From an uncultured Candidatus Saccharibacteria bacterium (GTDB lineage: Bacteria; Patescibacteriota; Saccharimonadia; Saccharimonadales; Saccharimonadaceae): a stretch of 64,000 nt of DNA. Under the pieces are notes generated by a model that ran no database searches, was not told where the DNA came from, and saw nothing but the letters and a program-made list of their open reading frames with translations. This document shows, in pieces, positions 1-8,765 of the stretch (position 1 is its first letter; each line of letters opens with the position of its first letter). The stretch covers positions 1-64,000 of the forward strand of contig CAMVDR010000003.1 of assembly GCA_947166295.1 (NCBI GenBank), in the 5' to 3' direction. The position numbers and the translations under genes are program-made.

Positions 1-1319
1 AAAACGGCCCTAAAAACGCCTATAAAAACGTCATTACTACTGGTACTTTAGCGGGAAATGACGGTCGCAAGATGAGTAAATCCTTAGGTAACTACACCGA
101 CCCAAATATCTTAATGGATCAATACTCCGCCGATAGCCTCCGCTTCTTGCTACTTAGCTCCCCAGTTCTTTCTGGCGAAGACTTCGCCTTACTTGATAAA
201 GACGTTTCCGACGTCAACCGCAAGCTCGCTATGATTTGGAATGTTTATGACTTCTTTACGACCTACGCCGAGATTGATAATATTGACAGTGACAAGCTAG
301 AAGAGATGCTAGAAAATACTCTTTCGAGGAGCATATTTGGCGACGGGCCAAATACGGAGCGACCGAAGCCCGTAACGACGGAACAACGAAGTGAGAGAGA
401 ACCAAGCTTGCTTGGTTCTCCGAGCGAGGCAGTTCTGTCTCGTGAAGTACAGACGGGCCTGAGGGAGCGTTCCGAGAAAGACGTATTTTTAACATTAAAT
501 CCTTTGGATCAATGGATTGTCTCCCGCATCTACCAGCTCAGAAACGACATCACCGCCGGTATGGAAGAATATAATATCCCTAAAGCGCTAGAAAATGTTC
601 TCCCATTTATTGACGATCTTTCCAACTGGTTCGTCCGCCGCTCTCGCCGTCGCTTCAGCAAAAACGACAACGCAGCCGACAAAACCTCTGCCTACGCTAC
701 CCTCTATTATGTTTTAGTTTATCTTAGCAAAATTTTAGCACCATTTACCCCGTTCTTAGCTGACGAGCTATACCAGAAAATGACCGGTAGTACCGAATCT
801 GTTCATTTATTAGATTGGCCTGTGGCTGGAGAAATCGACGAAGATGTATTAGCCAAGATGGCTCGCACGCGCCAGATTATCACCGATGCCTTAGCTCTTC
901 GTATGCAAAAATCCGAGACCGAGCAACAAATCAAAATCCGACAGCCCCTCGCCAAACTTGTATACGACGGTGAAAAATTGCCAGAATTCTACGAACAGAT
1001 TATTGCCGACGAAGTGAACGTAAAGAAAGTTGAAAATGGCCCAGAGCTAACATTGGACAAAACCCTTACGGAAGAGCTAAAGAGGGAAGGCTACGCTCGC
1101 GATCTCATCCGTGCTGTTCAAGCCGCCCGCAAGCACGCCGGTCTCCAGGTGGACGATCAAATTAAATTGTCGCTATCTATAGATTTACCAGAAGGCTACG
1201 AAGATTTGATAAAGTTTGAAGTCAATGCTACCGAAACAACTAAAAATCAAAACTACTCCTACGATGAAATCGCCAAGCTAAACGGCGAAAACATCACGAT
1301 TACCCTAGAGAAGGTTTAA
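1..1319 (+). CDS. ileS: Isoleucyl-tRNA synthetase, C-terminal part (gene starts before the window)
   Basis: Frame open from the window edge; KMSKSLGN motif, SSPVLSGED and IleS-like anticodon-binding region; ORF track starts at an internal Met (72). Confidence 0.93.
   Translation, partial: NGPKNAYKNVITTGTLAGNDGRKMSKSLGNYTDPNILMDQYSADSLRFLLLSSPVLSGEDFALLDKDVSDVNRKLAMIWNVYDFFTTYAEIDNIDSDKLEEMLENTLSRSIFGDGPNTERPKPVTTEQRSEREPSLLGSPSEAVLSREVQTGLRERSEKDVFLTLNPLDQWIVSRIYQLRNDITAGMEEYNIPKALENVLPFIDDLSNWFVRRSRRRFSKNDNAADKTSAYATLYYVLVYLSKILAPFTPFLADELYQKMTGSTESVHLLDWPVAGEIDEDVLAKMARTRQIITDALALRMQKSETEQQIKIRQPLAKLVYDGEKLPEFYEQIIADEVNVKKVENGPELTLDKTLTEELKREGYARDLIRAVQAARKHAGLQVDDQIKLSLSIDLPEGYEDLIKFEVNATETTKNQNYSYDEIAKLNGENITITLEKV
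313..490 (+). repeat. Palindromic element in frame within ileS
   Basis: Shares TTYGAGGAGCATATTT...CGACGGG...AAATACGGAGYGACCGA...CCCGTAACGACGG...GAGGGAGCGTTCCGARAAAG with 20412-20504; flanks AAAATAC/GTATTTT are inverted. Confidence 0.8.
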
Positions 1320-1362
1320 AAGCCTAATAATAGCAAGGTAAGTAGCAGAAACTTAGCTTCTC

Positions 1363-1533
1363 AAAAAATCTCAAAACTCTATTTTTGAAGCATTTGAAAT
1401 CGCCCATATAATTTTTACAACTCCACGGCTTGAAAACCTGGAAAGTTCCAGGTCGAAAGCCGCCTGGTGTTGTTAAAAATTATCTTGGCGCGCATTTCAA
1501 TCGCCGAGAAAAATGCGAGTTTTGAGGTTTTTT
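1363..1533. other. Large nested hairpin / terminator-like structured element downstream of ileS
   Basis: AAAAAATCTCAAAACTC (5') pairs with GAGTTTTGAGGTTTTTT (3'); inside, ATAATTTTTACAAC/GTTGTTAAAAATTAT and ACCTGGAA/TTCCAGGT helices. Confidence 0.7.
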
Positions 1534-1625
1534 ATAAGATATGTTTTAGCAAGGCTCATTTAAGTTTTTGTATATTTTTACCCCTGTTAACTTGACAAAT
1601 CACCATATTTTAAGCATAAATACTA

Positions 1626-1654
1626 TTGACAAAATCACACATGTGTGCTATACT
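1626..1654 (+). promoter_or_regulatory. Sigma70-type promoter TTGACA-N17-TATACT
   Basis: ttgacaaaatcacacatgtgtgctatact upstream of the 1730 ORF. Confidence 0.7.
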
Positions 1655-1729
1655 CAAAACAAGTTAGAAAACAAAACAAAAATTCTAACAAATCACAACT
1701 AAACAAAAATAAAAACAAAGGAAAACAAA

Positions 1730-1945
1730 ATGACAACACAAACCATCCAACTACCAACCAAAGTAATAGATTCGGATTGGAAAGACGACATAGATTATCA
1801 ACCATTTGAAGACGAAGGTACGTATATCTCGCCAAGCAACGTTACAAAGGAAACTATAGCTAAAATCAAAAAATCTTCCATCAAATTATCTATAGATGGT
1901 TTATGGAATTGGAAAGGAGAAAAAGACAAAGAAGTCGCCGCCTAA
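1730..1945 (+). CDS. Small acidic hypothetical protein (71 aa)
   Basis: ORF preceded by promoter and AAAGGAAAAC SD-like leader. Confidence 0.55.
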   Translation: MTTQTIQLPTKVIDSDWKDDIDYQPFEDEGTYISPSNVTKETIAKIKKSSIKLSIDGLWNWKGEKDKEVAA

Positions 1946-2142
1946 AATAATGCGACGATTAAAATAAAAAGTCACAAGTTTTCCAAGAGAAAGGATAAAC
2001 CCATGTAAGACAAAATCATTAAACATTAATCAAAGAAAGGAATTTGCCTATAAGATAGACGCCAGTTATTTAAAAATCAAAATTTGTTTTACGGTGCCAT
2101 TACGATCCTAAACACCGCAAGGGAACCATAAATTACGCTAAA

Positions 2143-2176
2143 AACCGAACATTGTGTTCGGTTTTTAGTTTTCTCC
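2143..2176 (+). terminator. Intrinsic terminator
   Basis: AAAACCGAACattgtGTTCGGTTTTTAGTTTT hairpin with T-run. Confidence 0.8.
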
Positions 2177-2258
2177 AATTTTCTCAATGTTTGACCTTAA
2201 AAAAAGGTTATGTTAAACTAAAACCAGAAAGGTCAACATTATTAAATAAAATTAAAAT

Positions 2259-2588
2259 ATGGACAACTATCTTATTGATCGGGAAACCTTGGGCCAGTTT
2301 GTCGATGAACTCATGAAACAAAAACCTTTACCCGCGAGTACGGCAGAGGAGTTAAGTGCCCTCAGAGAACAAAGTATTAAATCTCTCGACGATAAGATTG
2401 GCATGGCGATTTTTGGCAGTCTAACCACTCCACAACTTGAAGAATTCAACCAAATTCTTGATCGCGGCGAAGAATCCCCTGAAGTCTTTCAAAACTTCTT
2501 TCAAAATGCCGGCCTAGATTTGCAAAAAACCATTGGCGATACTATGACCGCCTTCGGCAAACAATTTTTAGGAGGTCAAAATGCCTAG
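2259..2588 (+). CDS. Small helical protein, DUF5663-like (109 aa)
   Basis: Size and hydrophobic pattern match ORFs at 53177 and 62365; overlaps the next ORF. Confidence 0.6.
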   Translation: MDNYLIDRETLGQFVDELMKQKPLPASTAEELSALREQSIKSLDDKIGMAIFGSLTTPQLEEFNQILDRGEESPEVFQNFFQNAGLDLQKTIGDTMTAFGKQFLGGQNA

Positions 2589-4371
2589 CCCAGAATCTCC
2601 AACCTTTAATGCTACCCCAGCAACTAACGGGGAATTGGCTGGCGAAACCCCTCGTCAAACTTACGAGATTCGCGGCGAAACTACTTTGAAAGCAGAGCAT
2701 GAACAGCGCGAAAAAGAATTACTTGAAGAGCGCGCCAGGATCATGGACAGACTCCAAGTTCTCAATGCCGAAATAGCTAAGTCGAAGCAAAAACTAGGCA
2801 TCCAAAATATATCCGAGCAAAGCCAGAATCCTGTAACCCTAGAAGGATCAGGGGAGCCAGAAAACTCTCCGGCAGAAATGGGAACGCCAGTTGCCCCAAT
2901 GGCTCCAGGAAATCCAACAGGCCCAGAAATTGCGAGGACGCAACCTATCTCTACTGGGCCAGAGAGTGAACCTGTTCAAGATACAACCGGTAATGCTAAC
3001 CCCGCTACTGGCGAAACCGGCGCTAACAATCCAGAAACTCAGCCGTCTCCCGAAGACATCCAAAATACCATTAATAAAACCAAAAAGAATAAAGGCTTCA
3101 AAAAAGTTATTATTGCTGCGGCAGCCGTAGCCATGGCTGGTATTATAGCTGCTGGCGCCTGGCTTGGGATAAATGCATTTAATAAGAACAATAAATCAAA
3201 TAATAATCCAGACCGTTCAGGCGTTACGGATGTAGCGGATGTTGGTTCTGCAGTTGGCGAGTCTCATGAGACTGAAGGAATTTATGATGGTTATGGTGAA
3301 AAGGGCATGTGGTTATCTGAAAATAAAGGTGGTTCATACGATTTTGCCTCTGCTAAAGAAGTTGCCGAGGTTTGCGATAACGACGAATGCGAGATGATTA
3401 AATACACCGCCCGCAATCAGGTAGAAAGTTATGCAGACTACCTGGCCAATCTCCCAGAAGAGCTCCAGCCGGAAGGCTTTAAAGGCCTCACAATATTGGA
3501 AACCGAGAAAAAACTCGAAAGCTTATCAGACGAAGAGTTCGAAGCGGTCAAACAAGTTTTCGATATCACCATAGATGGAGCATATACTCGCAGAGTCACA
3601 ATCAATGGTGAACAAAACAACGCCTACATGAGATTAAAAGACTCCAATAAGGGTGCTACTCATGGCAATATGGAACTAGTTGCTTGTACTACCAATGAGA
3701 ATAACCTTGAAGTTACTCAACTATATTGGGTAGATAAGGATGGCAAGGAAATCGGTACAATGAACGTGAAAATGACACCAGTATATGACGGTAATGGCAA
3801 TATTACAGGCTTTAGAGGTTGCAATCAGGTTGTTGGAGTCAAGACGAGCGTCTATAACGGACTTACCAAAATTACCGAAAACCCACCAACTACGCCTCCT
3901 ACCGACTCATCAGAAACTCCTACTCCTACTCCAGAGCCAACTCCAACACCGAATACGCCAGAAGAACCACCAACACCAAAGAACCAACAAGAAGCCGATA
4001 TAAACTCTGGCGCAAAACAAGGCATTGTAACTCCAGAAGAACAGAAACGTGAGATTACTAAGGAGCCTGTGGCCGATCAAGACCATGAATACAATCAAGA
4101 TTCAAATACTTATTACTACATGCCGGCCGAAATAGCCTCCCAGATTGGTTACGATGTAGTTGATAATGGTACATATACCGTTACCGTTGAAGCTACCAAA
4201 GATACCGACGAAGCCAACAACTTTGATGCTGGTGCTTCCATCGGTACCGGTGAAACTACCAGCGACGATAAGAGCGCGGATGGGAGTGGAAATACGATTC
4301 AAGAAAACCTAGATAGCGCAACGGGCAATCAAGAGGCAAATCCCTCAGGTGATTATGGTCAAGGTTTTTAA
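2581..4371 (+). CDS. Single-pass membrane protein with coiled-coil N-terminus and P/T-rich linker
   Basis: TM segment VIIAAAAVAMAGIIAAGAWLGI; translationally coupled to the preceding ORF. Confidence 0.75.
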   Translation: MPSPESPTFNATPATNGELAGETPRQTYEIRGETTLKAEHEQREKELLEERARIMDRLQVLNAEIAKSKQKLGIQNISEQSQNPVTLEGSGEPENSPAEMGTPVAPMAPGNPTGPEIARTQPISTGPESEPVQDTTGNANPATGETGANNPETQPSPEDIQNTINKTKKNKGFKKVIIAAAAVAMAGIIAAGAWLGINAFNKNNKSNNNPDRSGVTDVADVGSAVGESHETEGIYDGYGEKGMWLSENKGGSYDFASAKEVAEVCDNDECEMIKYTARNQVESYADYLANLPEELQPEGFKGLTILETEKKLESLSDEEFEAVKQVFDITIDGAYTRRVTINGEQNNAYMRLKDSNKGATHGNMELVACTTNENNLEVTQLYWVDKDGKEIGTMNVKMTPVYDGNGNITGFRGCNQVVGVKTSVYNGLTKITENPPTTPPTDSSETPTPTPEPTPTPNTPEEPPTPKNQQEADINSGAKQGIVTPEEQKREITKEPVADQDHEYNQDSNTYYYMPAEIASQIGYDVVDNGTYTVTVEATKDTDEANNFDAGASIGTGETTSDDKSADGSGNTIQENLDSATGNQEANPSGDYGQGF

Positions 4372-4398
4372 CATTAATAACATAGAATAAGGAGAACT

Positions 4399-5832
4399 AT
4401 GAAACGATTTTTCAGAAACACGAGCGGGGCAATTGCCGCAGTGGCTCTGGCGCTCACTGGCATAAGCGCTGCAAACGCTTGGGGGCCAGAGCGAGCCACC
4501 TTCACGATGGAGAAACCTGCATCGTATGTCACCTTTAACTCGATTACAGACAATCAAAGTAGCGAGTCTATTGGTCTTGGCGATGAGCGAAACTTCGTAC
4601 GTGTTCGTAAGGCCGGAGAAACGACCTTCAGAGATCAAGTCGAAATATCCGATGCGGACGCTAAAAACGGCCAAGAGTTCGAAGTATATGTATTTTATCA
4701 CAACAATGCCGCTTCGAACTATAAGCTAGTCGCCGAGAATACCAAGGTTTTTGCCTATTTCCCGGGCATTATCTCGGGTAATTCTACCGCTGAAACTGGC
4801 GCAAAAATTTCGGCCTCCAATGCTAACCCAACTAGCGTTTGGGATGAAGCTGATTTTATCAATCAATCAAACGTGGGTGTACGTCTAAGATACGTAGAAG
4901 ATTCCGCAACAATTTATTGGAACGGCGGAAAGACTACAGCTAAAATTGGCGAAGATATGTTTACTACAGGCGCGCTAATCGGCTATTGCACCGAGGGCGA
5001 AACAAACTGCACTCTAGACGGCGAAGTCCCTGGCTGCGCTGAATACTCTGGCTATATTATTTATAAAGTCAAAGTTGAACAAGCTTCAATTTATCTTTCA
5101 AAGATGGCATCAACCGATGGCGTTAATTATTACGATAATGTCACCGCCAATGTTGGCGATACAATCCATTACAAAGTTGTCGCAAAAAATTTAGGAAGTA
5201 TTGCTACTACTAAAATAGCCATTAAAGATCAACTAGCCACTGGGCTAGAGGCAACAACAGAAGCCATATTTAAAGATACTGCAACTAGTGGATCTATAAA
5301 AACTGAAGCCTTGTCGAGTGATTTCTTTACGCCAATTGGCGCTCAAGCTTACCAATTGAGTGTGGGCGGAGAAGGTTGGTATATTGAATATGACGCTAAA
5401 ATCACTGACGAAATATTTGAAGGAAAAACTTGTGGGGTTGCAAGAGCAATAAACTCGGTATATATGGACTATGCGCTAGAAGATGGCGGTTATGGTACGC
5501 TTGGGAACCAGGCAGCAGTTCTAGTTTCTGCTCCTTGTGAAGAGCCCACTCCGGAAGACTGCACCACTAACCCAAACCTTCCAGGTTGCCAAAATCCCGA
5601 GAAGAACTGTAAAACCAATCCCGAAATGGAAGGTTGCCAAGAGCTCCCCAACACCGGCCCGCTCGAAATCGTGCTAGCCATCGTAATTATTACCGGCATT
5701 GGTGGCGGCGGTTACTACCTCTATCGCACACAGAAGACTTTAAAGACTGTCGAAAAGTCCGTATCTGGAAAAGAGGTTAAAGGAGATACTCCAGAGGATA
5801 CCTCTTCCCAAAAACCAAATGATATGGTATAA
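4399..5832 (+). CDS. Secreted surface protein with DUF11-like repeat and LPNTG sorting signal
   Basis: Signal peptide MKRFFRNTSGAIAAVALALTGISAANA; C-terminal LPNTG, TM helix and basic tail. Confidence 0.8.
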   Translation: MKRFFRNTSGAIAAVALALTGISAANAWGPERATFTMEKPASYVTFNSITDNQSSESIGLGDERNFVRVRKAGETTFRDQVEISDADAKNGQEFEVYVFYHNNAASNYKLVAENTKVFAYFPGIISGNSTAETGAKISASNANPTSVWDEADFINQSNVGVRLRYVEDSATIYWNGGKTTAKIGEDMFTTGALIGYCTEGETNCTLDGEVPGCAEYSGYIIYKVKVEQASIYLSKMASTDGVNYYDNVTANVGDTIHYKVVAKNLGSIATTKIAIKDQLATGLEATTEAIFKDTATSGSIKTEALSSDFFTPIGAQAYQLSVGGEGWYIEYDAKITDEIFEGKTCGVARAINSVYMDYALEDGGYGTLGNQAAVLVSAPCEEPTPEDCTTNPNLPGCQNPEKNCKTNPEMEGCQELPNTGPLEIVLAIVIITGIGGGGYYLYRTQKTLKTVEKSVSGKEVKGDTPEDTSSQKPNDMV

Positions 5833-5857
5833 TAGACGAAGTTAAAAAAGGATTAAT

Positions 5858-6166
5858 ATGAAGAAAGCAGTTATCCTCGTAGGCGGGAAGCAATATCTCG
5901 TCGAGGAAAAAGAGACCCTACGGGTGGACCTCCTCCCGGAAGGCACCAAAGAGCTCGAAACTGACGCTTTGCTTCTTATTGACGGCGATAAGACCACGGT
6001 TGGCACCCCGACAGTAAAAGGCGTGAAAGTTTCAGCAAAAGTAGTTACGCCAATGGTAAAGGGTGACAAGGTTCGCGTTATCCGCTACAAAGCCAAAAAA
6101 CGCGTTCATAAAGAAACTGGCCACCGCCAGAAATACACCGAAATCGAAATCACTAAAATCGGTTAA
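5858..6166 (+). CDS. rplU: 50S ribosomal protein L21
   Basis: GGKQYLVEE...GDKVRVIRYKAKKRVHKETGHRQKYTEI. Confidence 0.93.
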   Translation: MKKAVILVGGKQYLVEEKETLRVDLLPEGTKELETDALLLIDGDKTTVGTPTVKGVKVSAKVVTPMVKGDKVRVIRYKAKKRVHKETGHRQKYTEIEITKIG

Positions 6167-6171
6167 ACTTT

Positions 6172-6261
6172 AAAAGACGGGTGACGCCTGGAGGGGGACC
6201 CCCAAAATGTTTGCGCACGCAAAATTTTGGGGGAGGAAAGGCGGCAGGACCCGTCTTTTTT
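6172..6261. repeat. Palindromic element family P1, copy 1 (terminator-like outer stem)
   Basis: AAAAGACGGGTGACGCCTGGAGGGGGACCCCCAAAAT...GGAGGAAAGGCGGCAGGACCCGTCTTTT. Confidence 0.85.
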
Positions 6262-6297
6262 GTGTTTAGCCAAATATGTGGTATAATCTTAAGTATT

Positions 6298-7074
6298 ATG
6301 AGTGCGAAGGTAATCTGTGTGACAAATCAAAAGGGCGGCGTGGGCAAAACCACCACCGCAGTAAATCTCAGCTATTATCTCGCCAAAGACAAGAAAAAGA
6401 CTCTCCTAGTGGATTTCGACCCTCAAGGCAATGCTACTTCTGGCCTCGGTATTGAAAAGACAGACAAAGACACTCTCGGCGCCACCATGACAGAGGTCAT
6501 CCTCGGCGCGGCCGGCATGGCAGAAGCCATCCGCCCCACCAAGTATAAAAATTTTGATATCGCACCAGCCACACCAGAGCTCGCCAATGCCGAAGTAGAA
6601 ATCACCAGCCAGCAGAAAAAATTTGTTCGCCTGCGCGACGCCATCCGTACTATAGCAGAGAATTACGACTATGTCATCATCGATCTTCCGCCGTCCCTAT
6701 CGCTCCTCACCGTTAATGGAATGATCGCATCTAACTATCTACTCCTCCCGGTCCAAACCGAATTTTATGCTCTAGAAGGCGTAGCCCAGTTACTAGAGAG
6801 CATGAAATTAGTCATGAAACAAGCTAACCCGCACCTGAAATTACTCGGCGTACTTGCCACCATGTACGATAAACGTACCAGTCTCTCTTCTCAAGTTTAC
6901 GACGAAATCAAAAAATACTTCAAGCAGCTTACTTTTAGCACCACCATCCCTCGCAATGTCCGTGTGGCAGAAGCCCCCTCTCACGGCGTGCCAGTCGGCG
7001 CATACGATAAGTTTAGTAAAGGCGCCAAAGCCTACAAAGAATTCACCAAAGAAGTATTAGAAAGGACAAAATAA
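6298..7074 (+). CDS. parA: ParA family chromosome partitioning ATPase
   Basis: NQKGGVGKTTTAVNLS Walker A; start placed at ATG 6298 because the longer ORF reads through repeat P1. Confidence 0.92.
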   Translation: MSAKVICVTNQKGGVGKTTTAVNLSYYLAKDKKKTLLVDFDPQGNATSGLGIEKTDKDTLGATMTEVILGAAGMAEAIRPTKYKNFDIAPATPELANAEVEITSQQKKFVRLRDAIRTIAENYDYVIIDLPPSLSLLTVNGMIASNYLLLPVQTEFYALEGVAQLLESMKLVMKQANPHLKLLGVLATMYDKRTSLSSQVYDEIKKYFKQLTFSTTIPRNVRVAEAPSHGVPVGAYDKFSKGAKAYKEFTKEVLERTK

Positions 7075-7076
7075 AC

Positions 7077-7922
7077 ATGGCCAAAGGTTTAGGTAGAGGA
7101 TTTGAAAGCCTTATCCCCACCGAATTAATAGACGAAGAATTTGATATCACCGCCGCTGAAGATAAAAAGGGTAGCGAATTGAAAGAACTTAAACTTACCG
7201 ACATCATCCGGGATGAAGATCAGCCTCGTCACGAGTTTAGCCAGGAAGCTATCGAAGCTCTTGCCGCTTCTATCAAAGAGCATGGCGTGCTCCAGCCCAT
7301 CGTCGTCACCAAAGAAGACGGCAAATACAAAATCGTCGCCGGCGAACGCCGCTGGCGCGCATCTAAAATCGCCGGCCTAGATAAAATCCCGGCCATCATC
7401 CGCACTCTAGATAGCCAAAACCGCCTAGAGCTTTCCATTATCGAAAACGCCCAGCGTGAGGATCTCAATGCCATAGAACTCGCTACGGCCTACGCCAAGC
7501 TCAAAACTCAGTTCAATCTTTCTTCCAAAGATATTGCCGCCAAAGTAGGGAAGAGCGAAGCCTCCGTGCAAAACACTATGCGCCTGCTTAATCTTCCAGA
7601 TGACGTTAAGAAAATCATGGTAAAAGAGAAATTATCCGAAGGCGTGATGCGCCCGCTTGTCTCCGCTGACGAAAAGACAGTAAAGAAAGTCTTACCGAAA
7701 ATCGTTGAAGAAGGCTGGACTGCCCGCAAGGTAGAACGCTACTTCGCTGAGAATAAGAAAAAATCCAGCACCGCCGCTATCAAGCGCGATGCTTACCGTA
7801 AGGAAGAAGATGCTTTAAGCGCCAAGTATAATTCCGTGGCTCGCATCGCTGGCCGCAGTCTCACCTTCCGCTGCAAAACCGAAGATGATCTAAGGGCTCT
7901 AATCAAAGCTTTATCTAAATAA
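7077..7922 (+). CDS. parB: ParB/Spo0J family partition protein
   Basis: GLGRGFESLIP N-terminus, IVAGERRWRASK, HTH. Confidence 0.95.
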   Translation: MAKGLGRGFESLIPTELIDEEFDITAAEDKKGSELKELKLTDIIRDEDQPRHEFSQEAIEALAASIKEHGVLQPIVVTKEDGKYKIVAGERRWRASKIAGLDKIPAIIRTLDSQNRLELSIIENAQREDLNAIELATAYAKLKTQFNLSSKDIAAKVGKSEASVQNTMRLLNLPDDVKKIMVKEKLSEGVMRPLVSADEKTVKKVLPKIVEEGWTARKVERYFAENKKKSSTAAIKRDAYRKEEDALSAKYNSVARIAGRSLTFRCKTEDDLRALIKALSK

Positions 7923-7947
7923 TTATTTTCCCCGCAAATATTTAACT

Positions 7948-8163
7948 GTGGAAGCAGGCCCAAAAACCACACCAAACTTATCAGTTACGAATTTTTATAA
8001 TAATAATTCCTTCGTTCTTACGGGCAACGGTCGCTATTGGTCATCCTCTACGTCAGTTTACAAAGGACAATCTTTATATCTGTTTTTTGACATGGTCCGC
8101 GTAGGAACTGCCGACTATTACCCTCGTAATCATGGCTTTTCTATCCGCTGCCTCGCTCGCTAA
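7948..8163 (+). pseudogene. Orphan C-terminal fragment of a Fib_succ_major (FISUMP)-type surface protein
   Basis: GRYWSSSTSVYKGQSLYLFFDMVRVGTADYYPRNHGFSIRCLAR matches the C-termini of the proteins at 14291 and 39799. Confidence 0.75.
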
Positions 8164-8231
8164 CAAATTCAGCCATAACATCCACCCGCTGGGGGGTTGA
8201 AATTCTCCACCCCTTGTGTTAGGGTGGCAAT

Positions 8232-8619
8232 ATGAAAAAAAACAAAAGGCAAAATAATTCCTAACGGCGTAATTCTCGAAAAACACGAGTACAAGACGAT
8301 ATTGCTATTTACTGAAATGGGGGCCAATGTAGAGCTAATCCCCAAGAGTAATAAAAAAGGGATTCATACGCCAGATATTATTATGTATGGCTTAAAATGG
8401 GAGATGAAAAGCCCAAAAGGAAAGGGCCGCTGGCTTTTAGAGAATACTTTGAAGAAATCAGCAAAACAGTCGTCAAATGTAATAATTGATTTGGACAGGA
8501 TCAAAATCCATCAGGCAAAATGTTTGCAGGAGTTAGAAAAGCAGTTTTGCAAATCCAAAGGCATACAACGGCTCAAGATTATTACAAAGAACAAGAAAAT
8601 AGTTGAATTCAAGAAGTGA
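8232..8619 (+). pseudogene. CdiA-CT-like nuclease domain ORF with a frameshift at an A8 tract
   Basis: Body KIIPNGVILEKHEYKTILLFTEMGANVELIPKSNKKGIHTPDIIMYGLKWEMKSPKG; ATG at 8232 is one nucleotide out of frame across AAAAAAAA. Confidence 0.6.
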
Positions 8620-8636
8620 TTCTGATATAATACAAC

Positions 8637-8681
8637 TATCGAGATAGGACTTGCCTCGGAATAGGCGAGTCCTATCTTTTT
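8637..8681 (+). terminator. Intrinsic terminator, possibly the whole of a very short transcript
   Basis: GATAGGACTTGCCtcggaataGGCGAGTCCTATCTTTTT; promoter TTGAAT-N17-TATAAT directly upstream (8603-8631). Confidence 0.75.
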
Positions 8682-8765
8682 ATGCAATCAATAAGCCTCT
8701 CGGGGGTTTATCTAGATCGCCAATCGAAGACTTCTTTTTTATATCCCAGATGCTATAATAAAACT

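Noticed and set aside
2085-2135. Possible third copy of the surface-gene leader (CGGTGCC...CACCGCAAGGG)
   Set aside because: Only short motif similarity; no outer helices or conserved 3' half
6181-6297. N-terminal extension of the parA ORF
   Set aside because: It is repeat P1 plus promoter sequence; ParA homology begins at ATG 6298
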